In this document: piece by piece, positions 25,864-34,420 of the stretch | Position numbering within the stretch: the first letter of the stretch is position 1 | How the letters are laid out: the number at the start of each line of letters is the position of its first letter | Source: Aquabacterium sp. | Lineage (GTDB): Bacteria > Pseudomonadota > Gammaproteobacteria > Burkholderiales > Burkholderiaceae_C | Length of the DNA: 64,000 nt | Direction: 5' to 3' | NCBI RefSeq assembly: GCF_016234775.1 | Contig: NZ_JACRAH010000050.1 | Location: 1 to 64,000 of the forward strand | Notes under the pieces: model-generated | Database searches by the model: none | What the model was told of the DNA's origin: nothing | The model's input: only the letters and a program-made list of their open reading frames with translations | Translations under genes and position numbers: made by a program

Positions 25864-26859
25864 TCAGCCGATGAGGTTGGCCAGTGACAGCAAGGCCAGC
25901 AGCAGCATCCACAACACGACCGAGCGCCAGATCAGGCCCACCACGCTGCGCAGATGGGCCATCTGGGGCAAGGCACCGGTGGTGCTGCCTTGCGCCTCGA
26001 TCACGTCGGGCGCATCGCCTTGCGTCAAGGTGCGGCTGACGTCCTTGCCATCGTCGGATGAAGGTGCAACCTGGCCACCTAGTCGCACACCCAGGGCACC
26101 CGAAGCCGCCGACAGGATCGTGCCTTCATTGGGGCGCACCCACAGCACCGCGTGACGGCGCCAGGCATCCACCGCATCCTCGAAGTTGCCGACCACGGCA
26201 AAGCCGAATGCCGTCAGCCGGGCTGGGACATGGTCCACCAGCGAGAACAGGGTCTGCGACAGGCCCATCAGGCGATCATGGGTCGACACGCCTGTGACCT
26301 GGCTGCGGTACGACCAATAACGGCTGGCAAACTCGGCCATGCGGTACAGCACGGCACCCGCAGGCCCCAGCCCCAGTGACGAAAGCGCCACAAACCAGAA
26401 GAACACGCCAAACACATGGCGGTGCGCGGCCAGCAACGAGTACTCCAGCACATGGCGCAGGATCTCGGTGCGCGGCAACTCGCTGGCATCCAGGTTCTGC
26501 CAATGGGCCAGTAACTCGCGGGCGCGGTCTTCACGGCCAGCTTCCAGCGCATCGCGGATGCCTGTGAAATGGTGGCTGAACTGCCTGAACCCCAGGGTCA
26601 GGTACAGGATAGCGACATCCATGCCCAAAGCCATCACCGTGCTGTAGCGATTGGTGAGCACATAGAGGCCGGCGATCATCGCCGCTGGCGCCACCACCGT
26701 GACCGCCCAGACGATGCGGGCGTGCATGTCTTCACCTGCATCAAAATTGCGCCCGACCCAACGCACCCAGCCAGTCAGACCATGATGGATGGGATTGAGG
26801 TTCGACAGAGGCTTGAGCTGCTCCGCCAGCAAGGCGAAGAGCACGGCAAAAAAGCTCAT
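25864..26859 (-). CDS. CobD/CbiB-family integral membrane protein
   Basis: A 331-residue membrane protein, starting MSFFAVLFALLAEQLKPL, with about four hydrophobic regions and the CbiB/AmpE-like segment FGVFFWFVALSSLGLGPAG, then AVLYRMAEFASRYWSYR. In Burkholderiales this gene is regularly found beside the CoA pyrophosphatase and rplS without other cobalamin genes, so an adenosylcobinamide-phosphate synthase role is doubtful. An AmpE-like role is an alternative. I used the ATG at 26859; the upstream part of the open frame has no homology and overlaps the next gene. Confidence 0.85.
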   Translation of the reverse strand: MSFFAVLFALLAEQLKPLSNLNPIHHGLTGWVRWVGRNFDAGEDMHARIVWAVTVVAPAAMIAGLYVLTNRYSTVMALGMDVAILYLTLGFRQFSHHFTGIRDALEAGREDRARELLAHWQNLDASELPRTEILRHVLEYSLLAAHRHVFGVFFWFVALSSLGLGPAGAVLYRMAEFASRYWSYRSQVTGVSTHDRLMGLSQTLFSLVDHVPARLTAFGFAVVGNFEDAVDAWRRHAVLWVRPNEGTILSAASGALGVRLGGQVAPSSDDGKDVSRTLTQGDAPDVIEAQGSTTGALPQMAHLRSVVGLIWRSVVLWMLLLALLSLANLIG

Positions 26860-26914
26860 GGACAGATCATAGCCCCCGCCCTGCCCTGCAAAGGCCGGTA
26901 AAGGTGGCCAAGTT

Positions 26915-27607
26915 TCAGGCAGACAGGAAGCGGTATAAATTTCGCAACATCGCGGCGGTGGCACCCCAGATGAAGTACTCCTTGTCGTTGGCGTGCGACG
27001 TCCAGGGCATGGAGAAGAACTCCAGGCGCGTGCCGGACACATCGAAGGCGCGTCGCTCGTGATAGCGAGGGTCCATCAGGAAGTGCAAGGGCACCTCGAA
27101 GATCTCGTCCACCTCGCTCGGATCGGCTTGCAAGATCAGGCGATCGCCCTCGCTGGCTTGCGGCACGATCAAACCCACCACGGGGGTGACCACGAAGCCC
27201 GTGCCCGTGGTGTAGGTGGGCAAGGTGCCCAGCACATCCACGCGCCCCGGGTCGAGCCCCACTTCTTCCTGCGCCTCGCGCAAGGCAGTGGAAACGGCAT
27301 CCGGATCGGTGGGCTCGCTGCGACCACCGGGAAAACTGATCTGCCCGGCGTGTTTCTTGAGATGCGAGGTGCGCTGCGTCAGCAATACGCTGGGCTCATC
27401 GCGCATGACCAAGGGCACCAGCACGGAGGCGGCCACCGGGTTCGGCGATCGGTACCACTTCTCCACTTCGACATCGGGTTGCCAGATGGGCGGCTGCTGA
27501 AAGCGCTGTGCCAGCGAGGCCCGCGTGAAACGTTGCGGATCAACGGCCGGCAGGTGGGCGTCGTGGCCCAGGAGCTCGGCCACACGGGGATCGATCGTGA
27601 ATGCCAT
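26915..27607 (-). CDS. NUDIX hydrolase, CoA pyrophosphatase type
   Basis: A 230-residue NUDIX enzyme that probably splits CoA into 3',5'-ADP and 4'-phosphopantetheine. The UPF0035 signature VLLTQRTSHLKKHAGQISFP, immediately followed by GG, leads into the Nudix box ending ALREAQEEVGL. The start is the ATG at 27607 (MAFTIDPRVAELLGHD), which lies only 16 bases after the terminator of the rplS operon, so it either has its own promoter or depends on readthrough. Confidence 0.9.
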   Translation of the reverse strand: MAFTIDPRVAELLGHDAHLPAVDPQRFTRASLAQRFQQPPIWQPDVEVEKWYRSPNPVAASVLVPLVMRDEPSVLLTQRTSHLKKHAGQISFPGGRSEPTDPDAVSTALREAQEEVGLDPGRVDVLGTLPTYTTGTGFVVTPVVGLIVPQASEGDRLILQADPSEVDEIFEVPLHFLMDPRYHERRAFDVSGTRLEFFSMPWTSHANDKEYFIWGATAAMLRNLYRFLSA

Positions 27608-27622
27608 GGCGACACCATAACA

Positions 27623-27655
27623 AAAGCCGCCGGAGCTTGCGCAACGGGCGGCTTT
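27623..27655 (-). terminator. Terminator of the rpsP-rimM-trmD-rplS operon
   Basis: The inverted repeat AAAGCCGCC (27623-27631) and GGCGGCTTT (27647-27655) forms a 9-base stem with a 15-base loop. Read on the minus strand it ends in CTTTTGTT, so it is an intrinsic terminator after rplS, about 140 bases past the stop codon. Confidence 0.75.
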
Positions 27656-27746
27656 GGGTTGAGCGTCCTGAGGGGACGTCTGTGCTGAGAGAGGCTTTGG
27701 CAGCAGGCCAGCTTTTGACTCGCCTGTGGCTCGTCGAAACCTCGCT

Positions 27747-27799
27747 TGTACTGCTTCGCAGTACACCGTGGCTTGCCGCCACGGCTGAGCTACGCTCAG
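27747..27799. other. Three tandem hairpins just after rplS
   Basis: Three perfect inverted repeats lie end to end: TGTACTGC-TTC-GCAGTACA (27747-27765), CCGTGGC-TTGCC-GCCACGG (27766-27784) and CTGAGC-TAC-GCTCAG (27785-27799). The last overlaps the rplS stop codon. There is no T-run, so they are not terminators and may stabilise the 3' end of the operon mRNA. Confidence 0.7.
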
Positions 27800-28152
27800 G
27801 CGAGCTTTTCTTTGATACGTGCCGACTTGCCGGAACGCTGACGCAGGTAGTACAGCTTGGCGCGACGCACATCACCGCGACGCTTGACTTCGATGCCAGC
27901 GATCAGGGGGCTGTACAGCTGGAACGTACGTTCCACGCCTTCGCCGCTCGAGATCTTGCGCACGATGAAGCTGGAGTTCAGGCCGCGGTTACGCTTGGCG
28001 ATCACCACACCTTCGTAGGCCTGGACGCGCTTGCGGGTACCTTCCACCACGTTGACGGACACGATCACGGTGTCGCCAGGGGCGAAAGAAGGAATGGTCT
28101 TGTTCAGACGAGCAATTTCTTCTTGCTCGAGCTGTTGAATGATGTTGGACAT
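27796..28152 (-). CDS. rplS: Large ribosomal subunit protein bL19
   Basis: A 118-residue bL19, at the interface of the 30S and 50S subunits. The sequence [38 protein letters not shown] and [17 protein letters not shown] is typical. The ATG at 28152 has GGAG upstream; a TTG directly before it is not needed. It is the last gene of the rpsP-rimM-trmD-rplS operon, 120 bases after trmD, with a possible own promoter in that gap. Confidence 0.97.
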   Translation of the reverse strand: MSNIIQQLEQEEIARLNKTIPSFAPGDTVIVSVNVVEGTRKRVQAYEGVVIAKRNRGLNSSFIVRKISSGEGVERTFQLYSPLIAGIEVKRRGDVRRAKLYYLRQRSGKSARIKEKLA

Positions 28153-28274
28153 CAAAGGCTCCTAAATGATCTTGCCCGCGCCAGAAAAATTGATCGCCGT
28201 GCGCACTGAACTAAACCAGCTTGCTCGGCACCCCAAAAGGGGCATAGGCCGGGTAGAGGATCGGAAAACCGCAG

Positions 28275-28280
28275 ATTATA
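28275..28280 (-). promoter_or_regulatory. Possible internal promoter for rplS (-10)
   Basis: A consensus TATAAT reads on the minus strand at the end of trmD, in the context CTATAATCTGCGG. The -35 region is poor. It would give rplS a leader of about 115 bases. Confidence 0.4.
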
Positions 28281-29064
28281 GCGCGAGTTGGGACAAAAAG
28301 TGTTCGTCTTGTTTGGACAATTCACCTCGCGCCCTGGCCGCCTCGATCAATTCGGGGCGACGACGCGCCGTGATGGCCAGTTGCTGCTCCCGGCGCCAGC
28401 GGGCAATGTGGGCGTGATGGCCCGACATCAGCACAGGCGGCACGGCCGCTTCCACGCTGGCCAGATCACCCTGCTCGGGCAGGCTCAGCACCTCGGGGCG
28501 GCTGTAGTGCGGGCAGTCCAGCAAGCCGTCGGAAAAACTATCCTGCTCGTGGGAAGCCGCATCGTGCAACACACCGGGTTGCAGACGGGTAACCGCATCG
28601 ATCAAAGTCAGCGCCGGCAGCTCGCCACCGGAGAGGACGTAATCGCCCATGGAAATTTCCTCATCCACGTGGGCATCGATGAAGCGCTGGTCGATGCCTT
28701 CGTAGCGGCCGCACAGCAGCACCGCCCCCGCCCCCTGGGCCAGTTGCTGCACGCGCTGTTGCGTCAAGGGCTTGCCGGCCGGGCTGAACAGCACCACCGG
28801 CAGGCGTTCGCCACCAGCAGCCTGTTGATCAGACCGAATCGCCGACAAACAGCGCACCAGCGGCTCCACCAGCATCACCATGCCGGGGCCACCACCAAAG
28901 GGACGGTCGTCCACCCGGCGGTAAACGCCCTCGGCGTGATCGCGCAGCGGCCACAGGCGCACGTCAACCAGGCCGGTTTCGAACGCGCGGCGCGTCACAC
29001 CCACGTTCTGAAACGGGGCGAACAACTCGGGAAACAGGGTGATGACGTCGAAGCGAACGGCCAT
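28276..29064 (-). CDS. trmD: tRNA (guanine-37-N1)-methyltransferase
   Basis: A 262-residue SPOUT methyltransferase making m1G37 in tRNAs that read CNN codons, which prevents +1 frameshifting. The start MAVRFDVITLFPELFAPF, the motif DDRPFGGGPGMVM near 52-64, the knot region YEGIDQRFIDAHVDEEISMG and DYVLSGGELPAL are diagnostic. It follows rimM by 30 bases. Confidence 0.97.
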   Translation of the reverse strand: MAVRFDVITLFPELFAPFQNVGVTRRAFETGLVDVRLWPLRDHAEGVYRRVDDRPFGGGPGMVMLVEPLVRCLSAIRSDQQAAGGERLPVVLFSPAGKPLTQQRVQQLAQGAGAVLLCGRYEGIDQRFIDAHVDEEISMGDYVLSGGELPALTLIDAVTRLQPGVLHDAASHEQDSFSDGLLDCPHYSRPEVLSLPEQGDLASVEAAVPPVLMSGHHAHIARWRREQQLAITARRRPELIEAARARGELSKQDEHFLSQLAL

Positions 29065-29094
29065 CTCGGCCCTCCGTTCAAGGTAGGTGGAGAA

Positions 29095-29775
29095 TCAGTA
29101 GTCCAGGCCCCAATCGGCCACGATGCGCCGATCAGCCAGGCTGACACTGACAATGAAGGCCGACACGAAGGGGATCAGGCGCTCGACGGGCTTGCCATCT
29201 TCGCCGGCTTCGCCTTCGCAGCGCAGCACGCTGTTGGGGCCGGTGTCGAGCAGATCGACCACCTTGCCCAGGGCTTCGCCCTCTTTGTTGACCACGTCCA
29301 GGCCGATCAGGTCGACCCAGTAGAACTCGTCTTCGTCGGGCGTCGGGAAGGCCGAGCGCGACACGTAAACCCGGGCACCCTTGAGCGCCTCGGCGGCATT
29401 GCGGTCATCCAGCCCTTCGGCTGTGGCCACCACCACGTCGCCCTGATCACGCGCCTGCTTGACCTGCAGGAAACGCGGCTTGGCCAGGCGCGCCACACCC
29501 TTGGGGGCGGCAGCAGGCTTGGCAGCCGGCGCGGCAGCATTGGCTGCACTTTTGGCGGCGGACGGACGCGGCAAAGCACCCGAAGGCGTATCGCCCGGGC
29601 GCAAAAACCATTTCTTGGTACAAAAGAGCGCCTGAGGATCGGAGGAGAAAGGCTGGACCTTGATCCCGCCCTTCACACCCCAGGCGTCAACGATGCGCCC
29701 GACCTCTACCGCGTCTGCAGGCCAGACGACACCGTCGTCCAGAACAGGGGCGTAGGTCTCGGCGCGATCGTTCAT
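29095..29775 (-). CDS. rimM: Ribosome maturation factor RimM with an Ala-rich insertion
   Basis: A 226-residue RimM, which binds uS19 and helps 30S head maturation. The N-terminal barrel (VEVGRIVDAWGVKGGIKVQP at 24-43) and the C-terminal PRC barrel (FYWVDLIGLDVVNKEGEALG, ending VADWGLDY) are clear. An Ala/Pro/Lys-rich low-complexity stretch at about 66-93 interrupts the N-terminal domain and makes the protein longer than the usual 170-180. It lies 13 bases after rpsP. Confidence 0.95.
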   Translation of the reverse strand: MNDRAETYAPVLDDGVVWPADAVEVGRIVDAWGVKGGIKVQPFSSDPQALFCTKKWFLRPGDTPSGALPRPSAAKSAANAAAPAAKPAAAPKGVARLAKPRFLQVKQARDQGDVVVATAEGLDDRNAAEALKGARVYVSRSAFPTPDEDEFYWVDLIGLDVVNKEGEALGKVVDLLDTGPNSVLRCEGEAGEDGKPVERLIPFVSAFIVSVSLADRRIVADWGLDY

Positions 29776-29788
29776 GCAGTCGTCAAGC

Positions 29789-30049
29789 TCAGGCAGCAGG
29801 GGCGGCCTTGGCCTTGGCGTCGCGAACCAGACGGGTCACGGCTTCGGAAGGCTGAGCACCGTTGCTGACCCAGTGGTTCAGACGGTCCAGCGACAGGCGC
29901 AGGGTTTCGGCATTGCCGGAAGCCAGGGGGTTGTAGAAACCCACGCGCTCCAGGAAACGGCCGTCACGGCGGTTCTTTTGCTCAGCCACAACGATGTTGT
30001 AGAAAGGGCGCTTCTTGGAGCCACCGCGAGAGAGTCGAATCACGACCAT
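29789..30049 (-). CDS. rpsP: Small ribosomal subunit protein bS16
   Basis: An 86-residue bS16: [20 protein letters not shown], then [20 protein letters not shown]. It is first in the rpsP-rimM-trmD-rplS operon. The ATG at 30049 is the natural start; the frame extends upstream to 30130 without homology. Confidence 0.97.
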   Translation of the reverse strand: MVVIRLSRGGSKKRPFYNIVVAEQKNRRDGRFLERVGFYNPLASGNAETLRLSLDRLNHWVSNGAQPSEAVTRLVRDAKAKAAPAA

Positions 30050-30252
30050 GATGTGTCCTTCAATTGGTTGGGCGGCTGCCTTTCCCGGGAGACACTCGGG
30101 GGCCGGCGGCCATTGGTCGGTCAGACGCAAAAAAAGACTGTCCGACCAGGTAAATGTTTTTTCGTGAACCGTTTAGATACGCGCCAGATGCGCCCTAGGC
30201 TGCCAGTCAAAACCGCCGCCTGGGTAACACCCAACTCGAGCCACGAAACCGC

Positions 30253-30258
30253 GCATTA
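30253..30258 (-). promoter_or_regulatory. Likely rpsP operon promoter (-10)
   Basis: A consensus TATAAT on the minus strand in the context GACTATAATGCGCGG, about 200 bases before rpsP. A TTCACA lies 19 bases upstream as a possible -35. The rest of the gap 30050-30294 holds an A-run near 30130 and no gene that I can see. Confidence 0.5.
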
Positions 30259-30294
30259 TAGTCTGGTTCAACGCCACTGTGTGAAAACCTATCC

Positions 30295-30765
30295 ATGACA
30301 TCCACCACCACTGGCTACAAGTCCAAAACCCTGGCCACCTGGGTAGCCCTGCTGACAGGCCCGGTCGGCGGGCACCGCTTCTACCTCTACGGCCTGGGCG
30401 ACCTCTGGGGCTGGCTGCACGCTGTGCCAACGTTGGTGGGCGCCTGGGGTCTCAACCGGGTCTTCGAGTTCGGGCAGGACGACCAACTTTCGTGGCTGCT
30501 GATCCCCGTGCTGGGCTTCATGGTGGCCTACACGATGCTGCAAGCCATCCTCTACGGCCTGACGCCCGACGAGAAATGGCATGCGCGCTTCAATCCGCAA
30601 CTGGCTACATCCACCGGGTCTGCGCCAGCCAGTGGCTGGTTTGCCGTGATCGGCGCGGCCCTGGCGTTGATGCTGGGCGCCACGGTGCTGATGTCCACGA
30701 TCGCGTTTTCCGGCCAACGCTATTTCGAATACCAGATCGAAGAGGCGCGCAAGATCAGCCAATGA
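30295..30765 (+). CDS. TM2-domain-like small membrane protein
   Basis: A 156-residue protein with three or four hydrophobic segments. The start contains the TM2-like pattern LLTGPVGGHRFYLYGLGDLWGW near residues 19-40, in which a G-x-H-RFYLG-like turn links two helices. Function unknown. It stands alone between the divergent rpsP operon and the convergent DMT gene. Confidence 0.8.
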   Translation: MTSTTTGYKSKTLATWVALLTGPVGGHRFYLYGLGDLWGWLHAVPTLVGAWGLNRVFEFGQDDQLSWLLIPVLGFMVAYTMLQAILYGLTPDEKWHARFNPQLATSTGSAPASGWFAVIGAALALMLGATVLMSTIAFSGQRYFEYQIEEARKISQ

Positions 30766-30807
30766 AGCCAGCCAACCCCGCGCCTTTCGCCTGATGAAAG
30801 CCGAGAC

Positions 30808-31170
30808 TCAGGCGCGGAACATGAAATACGCTGCCCCGACCAGGCACAGCGCCGCCCAGATGTAGTCCAGCTTGAAGGGTTGCCCCAGGTAGAACACGGC
30901 AAAAGGCACGAACACGCTCAGGGAGATCACCTCCTGCATCACCTTGAGCTGGCCCACCGTCATCTGCTGGGCGCCAATCCGGTTGGCCGGCACCTGCAGC
31001 AGGTATTCGAACAGGGCAATGCCCCAACTCACGATCGCCGCGAAGAACCAGGGCTTGCTGGCCATGTTCTTGAGGTGCCCATACCAGGCAAAGGTCATGA
31101 ACACATTGGACATGACCAGCAGCAGCGCGGACTGCAGCGGCACCGGAATGGACTGGATGAAGCTGTTCAT
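30808..31170 (-). CDS. DMT-family protein (DUF486)
   Basis: A 120-residue membrane protein with four helices. The sequence VMSNVFMTFAWYGHLKNM, the middle WGIALFEYLLQVPANRIG and the ending VPFAVFYLGQPFKLDYIW are typical of the DUF486 family, related to small multidrug-type transporters. Transport substrate unknown. The start is the ATG at 31170. A very long open frame on this strand that extends to 33243 is a shadow of the purM-like and hydrolase genes. Confidence 0.88.
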   Translation of the reverse strand: MNSFIQSIPVPLQSALLLVMSNVFMTFAWYGHLKNMASKPWFFAAIVSWGIALFEYLLQVPANRIGAQQMTVGQLKVMQEVISLSVFVPFAVFYLGQPFKLDYIWAALCLVGAAYFMFRA

Positions 31171-31257
31171 GCCCCGCAGTCTATGCAAATTGACCCACAG
31201 GCCGCTCGGGTACGGGATAATCGCGGTTTTCCCGAACACACAGCTCTTTGCCCGCCC

Positions 31258-32391
31258 ATGACCACGCCCACCAGCTCCAACAACGGCACGAACGCACCCC
31301 TCACCTACGACCAGGCCGGTGTCAACTATGACCTGATCGACCCGTTGAAGGTCGCGGCGCAACGTGCCGCCGCTGAAACCGGCGCCAACCTGGCCAGCCA
31401 TGGTTTCTCGGAAGTGCTGGCTTCGCGTGGCGAATCCGCCTACGTGGTGGACGTGGGCCCGATGTACCTGGCCTCCATCGTGGAATGCCTGGGCACCAAG
31501 ACGCTCGTGGCCGATGAAATGGCCACGCTGACCGGCAAGAGCTACTACGACAGCATCGCGCAAGACACCATCGCCATGGCCGTCAACGACCTGATCACCG
31601 TAGGCGCCACGCCCCTGGTTGTGCAGGCCTACTGGGCCGCAGGTGGCTCCGACTGGTTCGGCGACAAGATCCGCGCCAACGCCCTGGTGGCCGGCTGGAA
31701 AAAGGCCTGCGAGGTCTGCAATGTGGCCTGGGGTGGCGGCGAAACGCCCGCCCTGGCCGGCATCGTGGCCGATGGCCGCGTGGACCTGGCTGCCTCGTGC
31801 ACCGGCATCATCAGCCCCAAGACCCGCCTGTCCGTGGGCGACAACATGGAAGCCGGTGATGCCATCGTGCTGCTGGCATCGAGCGGCATCCACGCCAATG
31901 GCCTGTCGCTGGCACGCAAGCTGGCCGAGCGCCTGCCCAAGGGCTACCTGACCGATATCGGCAATGGCCAGACTTATGGCGAAGCCCTGCTGGCCCCGAC
32001 CACGCTGTACTCGCCCGTGACCGAAGCCCTGGCGGCCGCCGGCATCAACCCGCATTACTGCGCCAATGTGACCGGCCACGGCTGGCGCAAGCTGCTGCGT
32101 CACCCCAAGGCCCTGACCTACCGCATCACTGCCCTGCCCGACAAAACGCCTGTGCTGGCCTTCATGCAGAAGGAGTGCGGCCTGGATGACCACGAGGCCT
32201 ACGGCACGCTGAACATGGGTGCCGGCTTTGCCCTGTACGTGGCCGCCGGCGACGCGCAGCGCGTGGTCGAGATCGCACAAGGTCTGGGCATTCCCGCCCT
32301 GGTTGCCGGCCGTGTGGAAGCCGGCCCCAAGCAGGTCGTGATCGAGCCCTTGAACGTGGTCTACGGCGCCGACGAACTGCAACTGCGCTGA
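31258..32391 (+). CDS. PurM-family (AIR synthase-related) protein
   Basis: A 377-residue protein with the PurM/AIR synthase fold. Conserved blocks include YDQAGVNYDLIDPLK, AQDTIAMAVNDLITVGATPL, VAWGGGETPAL and SSGIHANGLSLARKL, and LLAPTTLYSPVTEAL with NVTGHGWRKLLRHP. The nucleotide-binding block is DEMATLTGKSYYDS instead of the TDGVGTK type in standard PurM. It could be a second, divergent form of phosphoribosylformylglycinamidine cyclo-ligase or an enzyme with a different substrate. No other purine gene is nearby. I give no symbol for that reason. Confidence 0.8.
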   Translation: MTTPTSSNNGTNAPLTYDQAGVNYDLIDPLKVAAQRAAAETGANLASHGFSEVLASRGESAYVVDVGPMYLASIVECLGTKTLVADEMATLTGKSYYDSIAQDTIAMAVNDLITVGATPLVVQAYWAAGGSDWFGDKIRANALVAGWKKACEVCNVAWGGGETPALAGIVADGRVDLAASCTGIISPKTRLSVGDNMEAGDAIVLLASSGIHANGLSLARKLAERLPKGYLTDIGNGQTYGEALLAPTTLYSPVTEALAAAGINPHYCANVTGHGWRKLLRHPKALTYRITALPDKTPVLAFMQKECGLDDHEAYGTLNMGAGFALYVAAGDAQRVVEIAQGLGIPALVAGRVEAGPKQVVIEPLNVVYGADELQLR

Positions 32392-32424
32392 GCCTGACGC
32401 AACGCAACCAGGCCAGGAGCCGGC

Positions 32425-33093
32425 ATGGGCCAGATGATCACCTTCCAGCGCCCCGACGGCGGCCAGACACGAGGGTATCTGGCCGACGCTGGCCCGAACC
32501 GCCCCAGCGTGATCCTCATCCAGGAGTGGTGGGGCCTCAATGACCACATCCGCTCTCTGGTGGATCGCATGGCCGCCGACGGGATCACGGCCCTGGCACC
32601 AGATTTGTACCGAGGCCGCCTGGCCAGCACCGCAGACGAAGCCAGCCACATGATGAGCGGCCTGGACTTTGCCGACGCCACCCACCAGGACTTGCGTGGT
32701 GCCGCGCAGTACTTGGCGCAGCGCGGCAGCAATGTCGGCGTGATGGGCTTCTGCATGGGCGGCGCGCTCACCGTGGCCAGTGCGGTACATGTGCCGGGCC
32801 TGTCGGCTGCGGTGTGCTTCTACGGCATCCCGCCCGCTCGATTTGCCGATCCGGCGCAGATCCGCATCCCGCTTCAGGGGCACTTTGCCAGTGAAGATGA
32901 CTGGTGCACGCCGGCTGCAGTCGACAAGCTGGAGGCTGCCATGACAGAAGCCGGCCAGCACCCTGACCTCCACCGCTACAAGGCCCAACACGCCTTCGTC
33001 AATCAGACTCGCCCCGAGGTCTATGACGCAGTTCGCGCCCAGCAAGCCTGGGATCGCTCCGTCACGTTTCTGAAGCAGCACTTGCTGACCTGA
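32425..33093 (+). CDS. Dienelactone hydrolase family protein
   Basis: A 222-residue alpha/beta hydrolase with a cysteine nucleophile: GFCMGG near residues 108-113, Asp in SEDDWCTP and His in KAQHAFVNQ. The early motif IQEWWGLNDHIR near 32-43 is typical of carboxymethylenebutenolidase. There are no other catechol-pathway genes here, so the substrate may be a different lactone or ester. It follows the PurM-like gene by 33 bases. Confidence 0.9.
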   Translation: MGQMITFQRPDGGQTRGYLADAGPNRPSVILIQEWWGLNDHIRSLVDRMAADGITALAPDLYRGRLASTADEASHMMSGLDFADATHQDLRGAAQYLAQRGSNVGVMGFCMGGALTVASAVHVPGLSAAVCFYGIPPARFADPAQIRIPLQGHFASEDDWCTPAAVDKLEAAMTEAGQHPDLHRYKAQHAFVNQTRPEVYDAVRAQQAWDRSVTFLKQHLLT

Positions 33094-33277
33094 AGCTGCA
33101 CGTGAAATCAGCGTGAAATAGTTCCAACCTCGCTGAGAAGTGGGGGCAGGCCGCGCATTTTCAACCTCAATTTTTCCAAGGGCCTGTCGATCTCCTCCTC
33201 GGGGATCAGGCGCCCCGGGCTGCCAGTTTTGCATCAGCCGCAATCAGTGAGTCGCCTGGCACATCAAGGGACGAACA

Positions 33278-34420
33278 ATGGCTCAGGCTCGCGTACTGAT
33301 CACGGACGACGATGACATGACCCTGGAGATGCTCGAAGCGGCATTACAGGATCGTTACCAGGTCACCCTGGCGCACAGTGGCAGAGAAGCCATCGACAAA
33401 GCGCACAAGGAGGCTTTCGATCTGATCGTGCTCGACGTCGACATGCCCGAGATGGATGGCTATGCCACTTGCACGGCACTCAAGTCGGACAGTGGTACGG
33501 CAGACATCCCTGTGTTGTTTCTGTCGGCCCGCGTCAACATCGAAGAACGCTTGCGTGGCTACCGAGTAGGGGGCACCGACTACCTGACCAAACCCTTCGA
33601 TGTCATCGAACTGACGACCAAGATCGATCTCGCCGTAGAGCAACGGGTTCGCAACCAGTACCTCAACAGCCAGTTCGAAGAGGCCATGAACACGGTACTG
33701 ACCACCGCCAACATGTATGGCGAAGTGGGTGTCGTGCTTGACCTTCAACGGCAACTGAGCAACTGCTACAACTACACCGACGTTGCCAACGCCTTCTTTG
33801 GCGCATTGAGCAAAATGGGCTTTGAGGGCTCGCTGCGACTGATGGGCCGCCAGGGCGTGGCCTCCCGCTCCGGCCAAGGCGAATGCACGGCTCTGGGCAA
33901 CTCCATACTCGACCACATTGAAAAGAGCAGCGGCCCGAAGATCCAGGCCGTGGGCGACAACACCAGCTTCAACTACGGCAACGTGCTGATGCTGGTGCGC
34001 AACCTGCCCATGAATCCGCAAACCGGCCAATACCCTCAAGATGAACTCGATCGTCTGGCACGGGTGCGCGACAACGTGGCCTTGATGGCTGAGGGAATCG
34101 TCTCGCGCATGCGCGCACTGGATGTGGAACTGGAGAAGTCCAGTTTCGAACACACACAGAAGCTTGTGGCGGTCACGCGTGAGGCCCTGGTGGACATCTC
34201 GGCCCAGCAACATGCCAACCGCATGCACATGGGCCAGGTGTTCCAGCGCATGCATACAGAAGTAGAGCACTCGTTCATCCACCTCGGCCTGTCAGAGTCG
34301 CAGGAGGAGCACCTGTCCAACACGCTCAAGCGCTACATCAGCGAAGCCATGGGCGTCTTCGATCACAGCAACCAGATCGAAGCCCACCTCAACAAGTTGA
34401 TTGAACGCCTCAATGGCTGA
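33278..34420 (+). CDS. Response regulator with a long uncharacterised output region
   Basis: A 380-residue protein. Residues 4-125 are a receiver domain: acidic pocket DDDD at 10-13, phospho-acceptor Asp53 in LDVDMPEMDG, Ser in VLFLSAR and Lys in YLTKPFD. The remaining 250 residues are helical, with no helix-turn-helix, GGDEF, EAL or HD-GYP that I can see; they end in a helical segment (THKRYISEAM-like) after residue 330. Its stop overlaps the start of the hybrid kinase gene, so the two work as a pair. Confidence 0.87.
   Translation: MAQARVLITDDDDMTLEMLEAALQDRYQVTLAHSGREAIDKAHKEAFDLIVLDVDMPEMDGYATCTALKSDSGTADIPVLFLSARVNIEERLRGYRVGGTDYLTKPFDVIELTTKIDLAVEQRVRNQYLNSQFEEAMNTVLTTANMYGEVGVVLDLQRQLSNCYNYTDVANAFFGALSKMGFEGSLRLMGRQGVASRSGQGECTALGNSILDHIEKSSGPKIQAVGDNTSFNYGNVLMLVRNLPMNPQTGQYPQDELDRLARVRDNVALMAEGIVSRMRALDVELEKSSFEHTQKLVAVTREALVDISAQQHANRMHMGQVFQRMHTEVEHSFIHLGLSESQEEHLSNTLKRYISEAMGVFDHSNQIEAHLNKLIERLNG

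Noticed and set aside
30808-33243. 811-codon open frame on the minus strand
   Set aside because: Only the last 120 codons are a real gene (the DUF486 protein). The rest is antisense to the PurM-like and dienelactone hydrolase genes.
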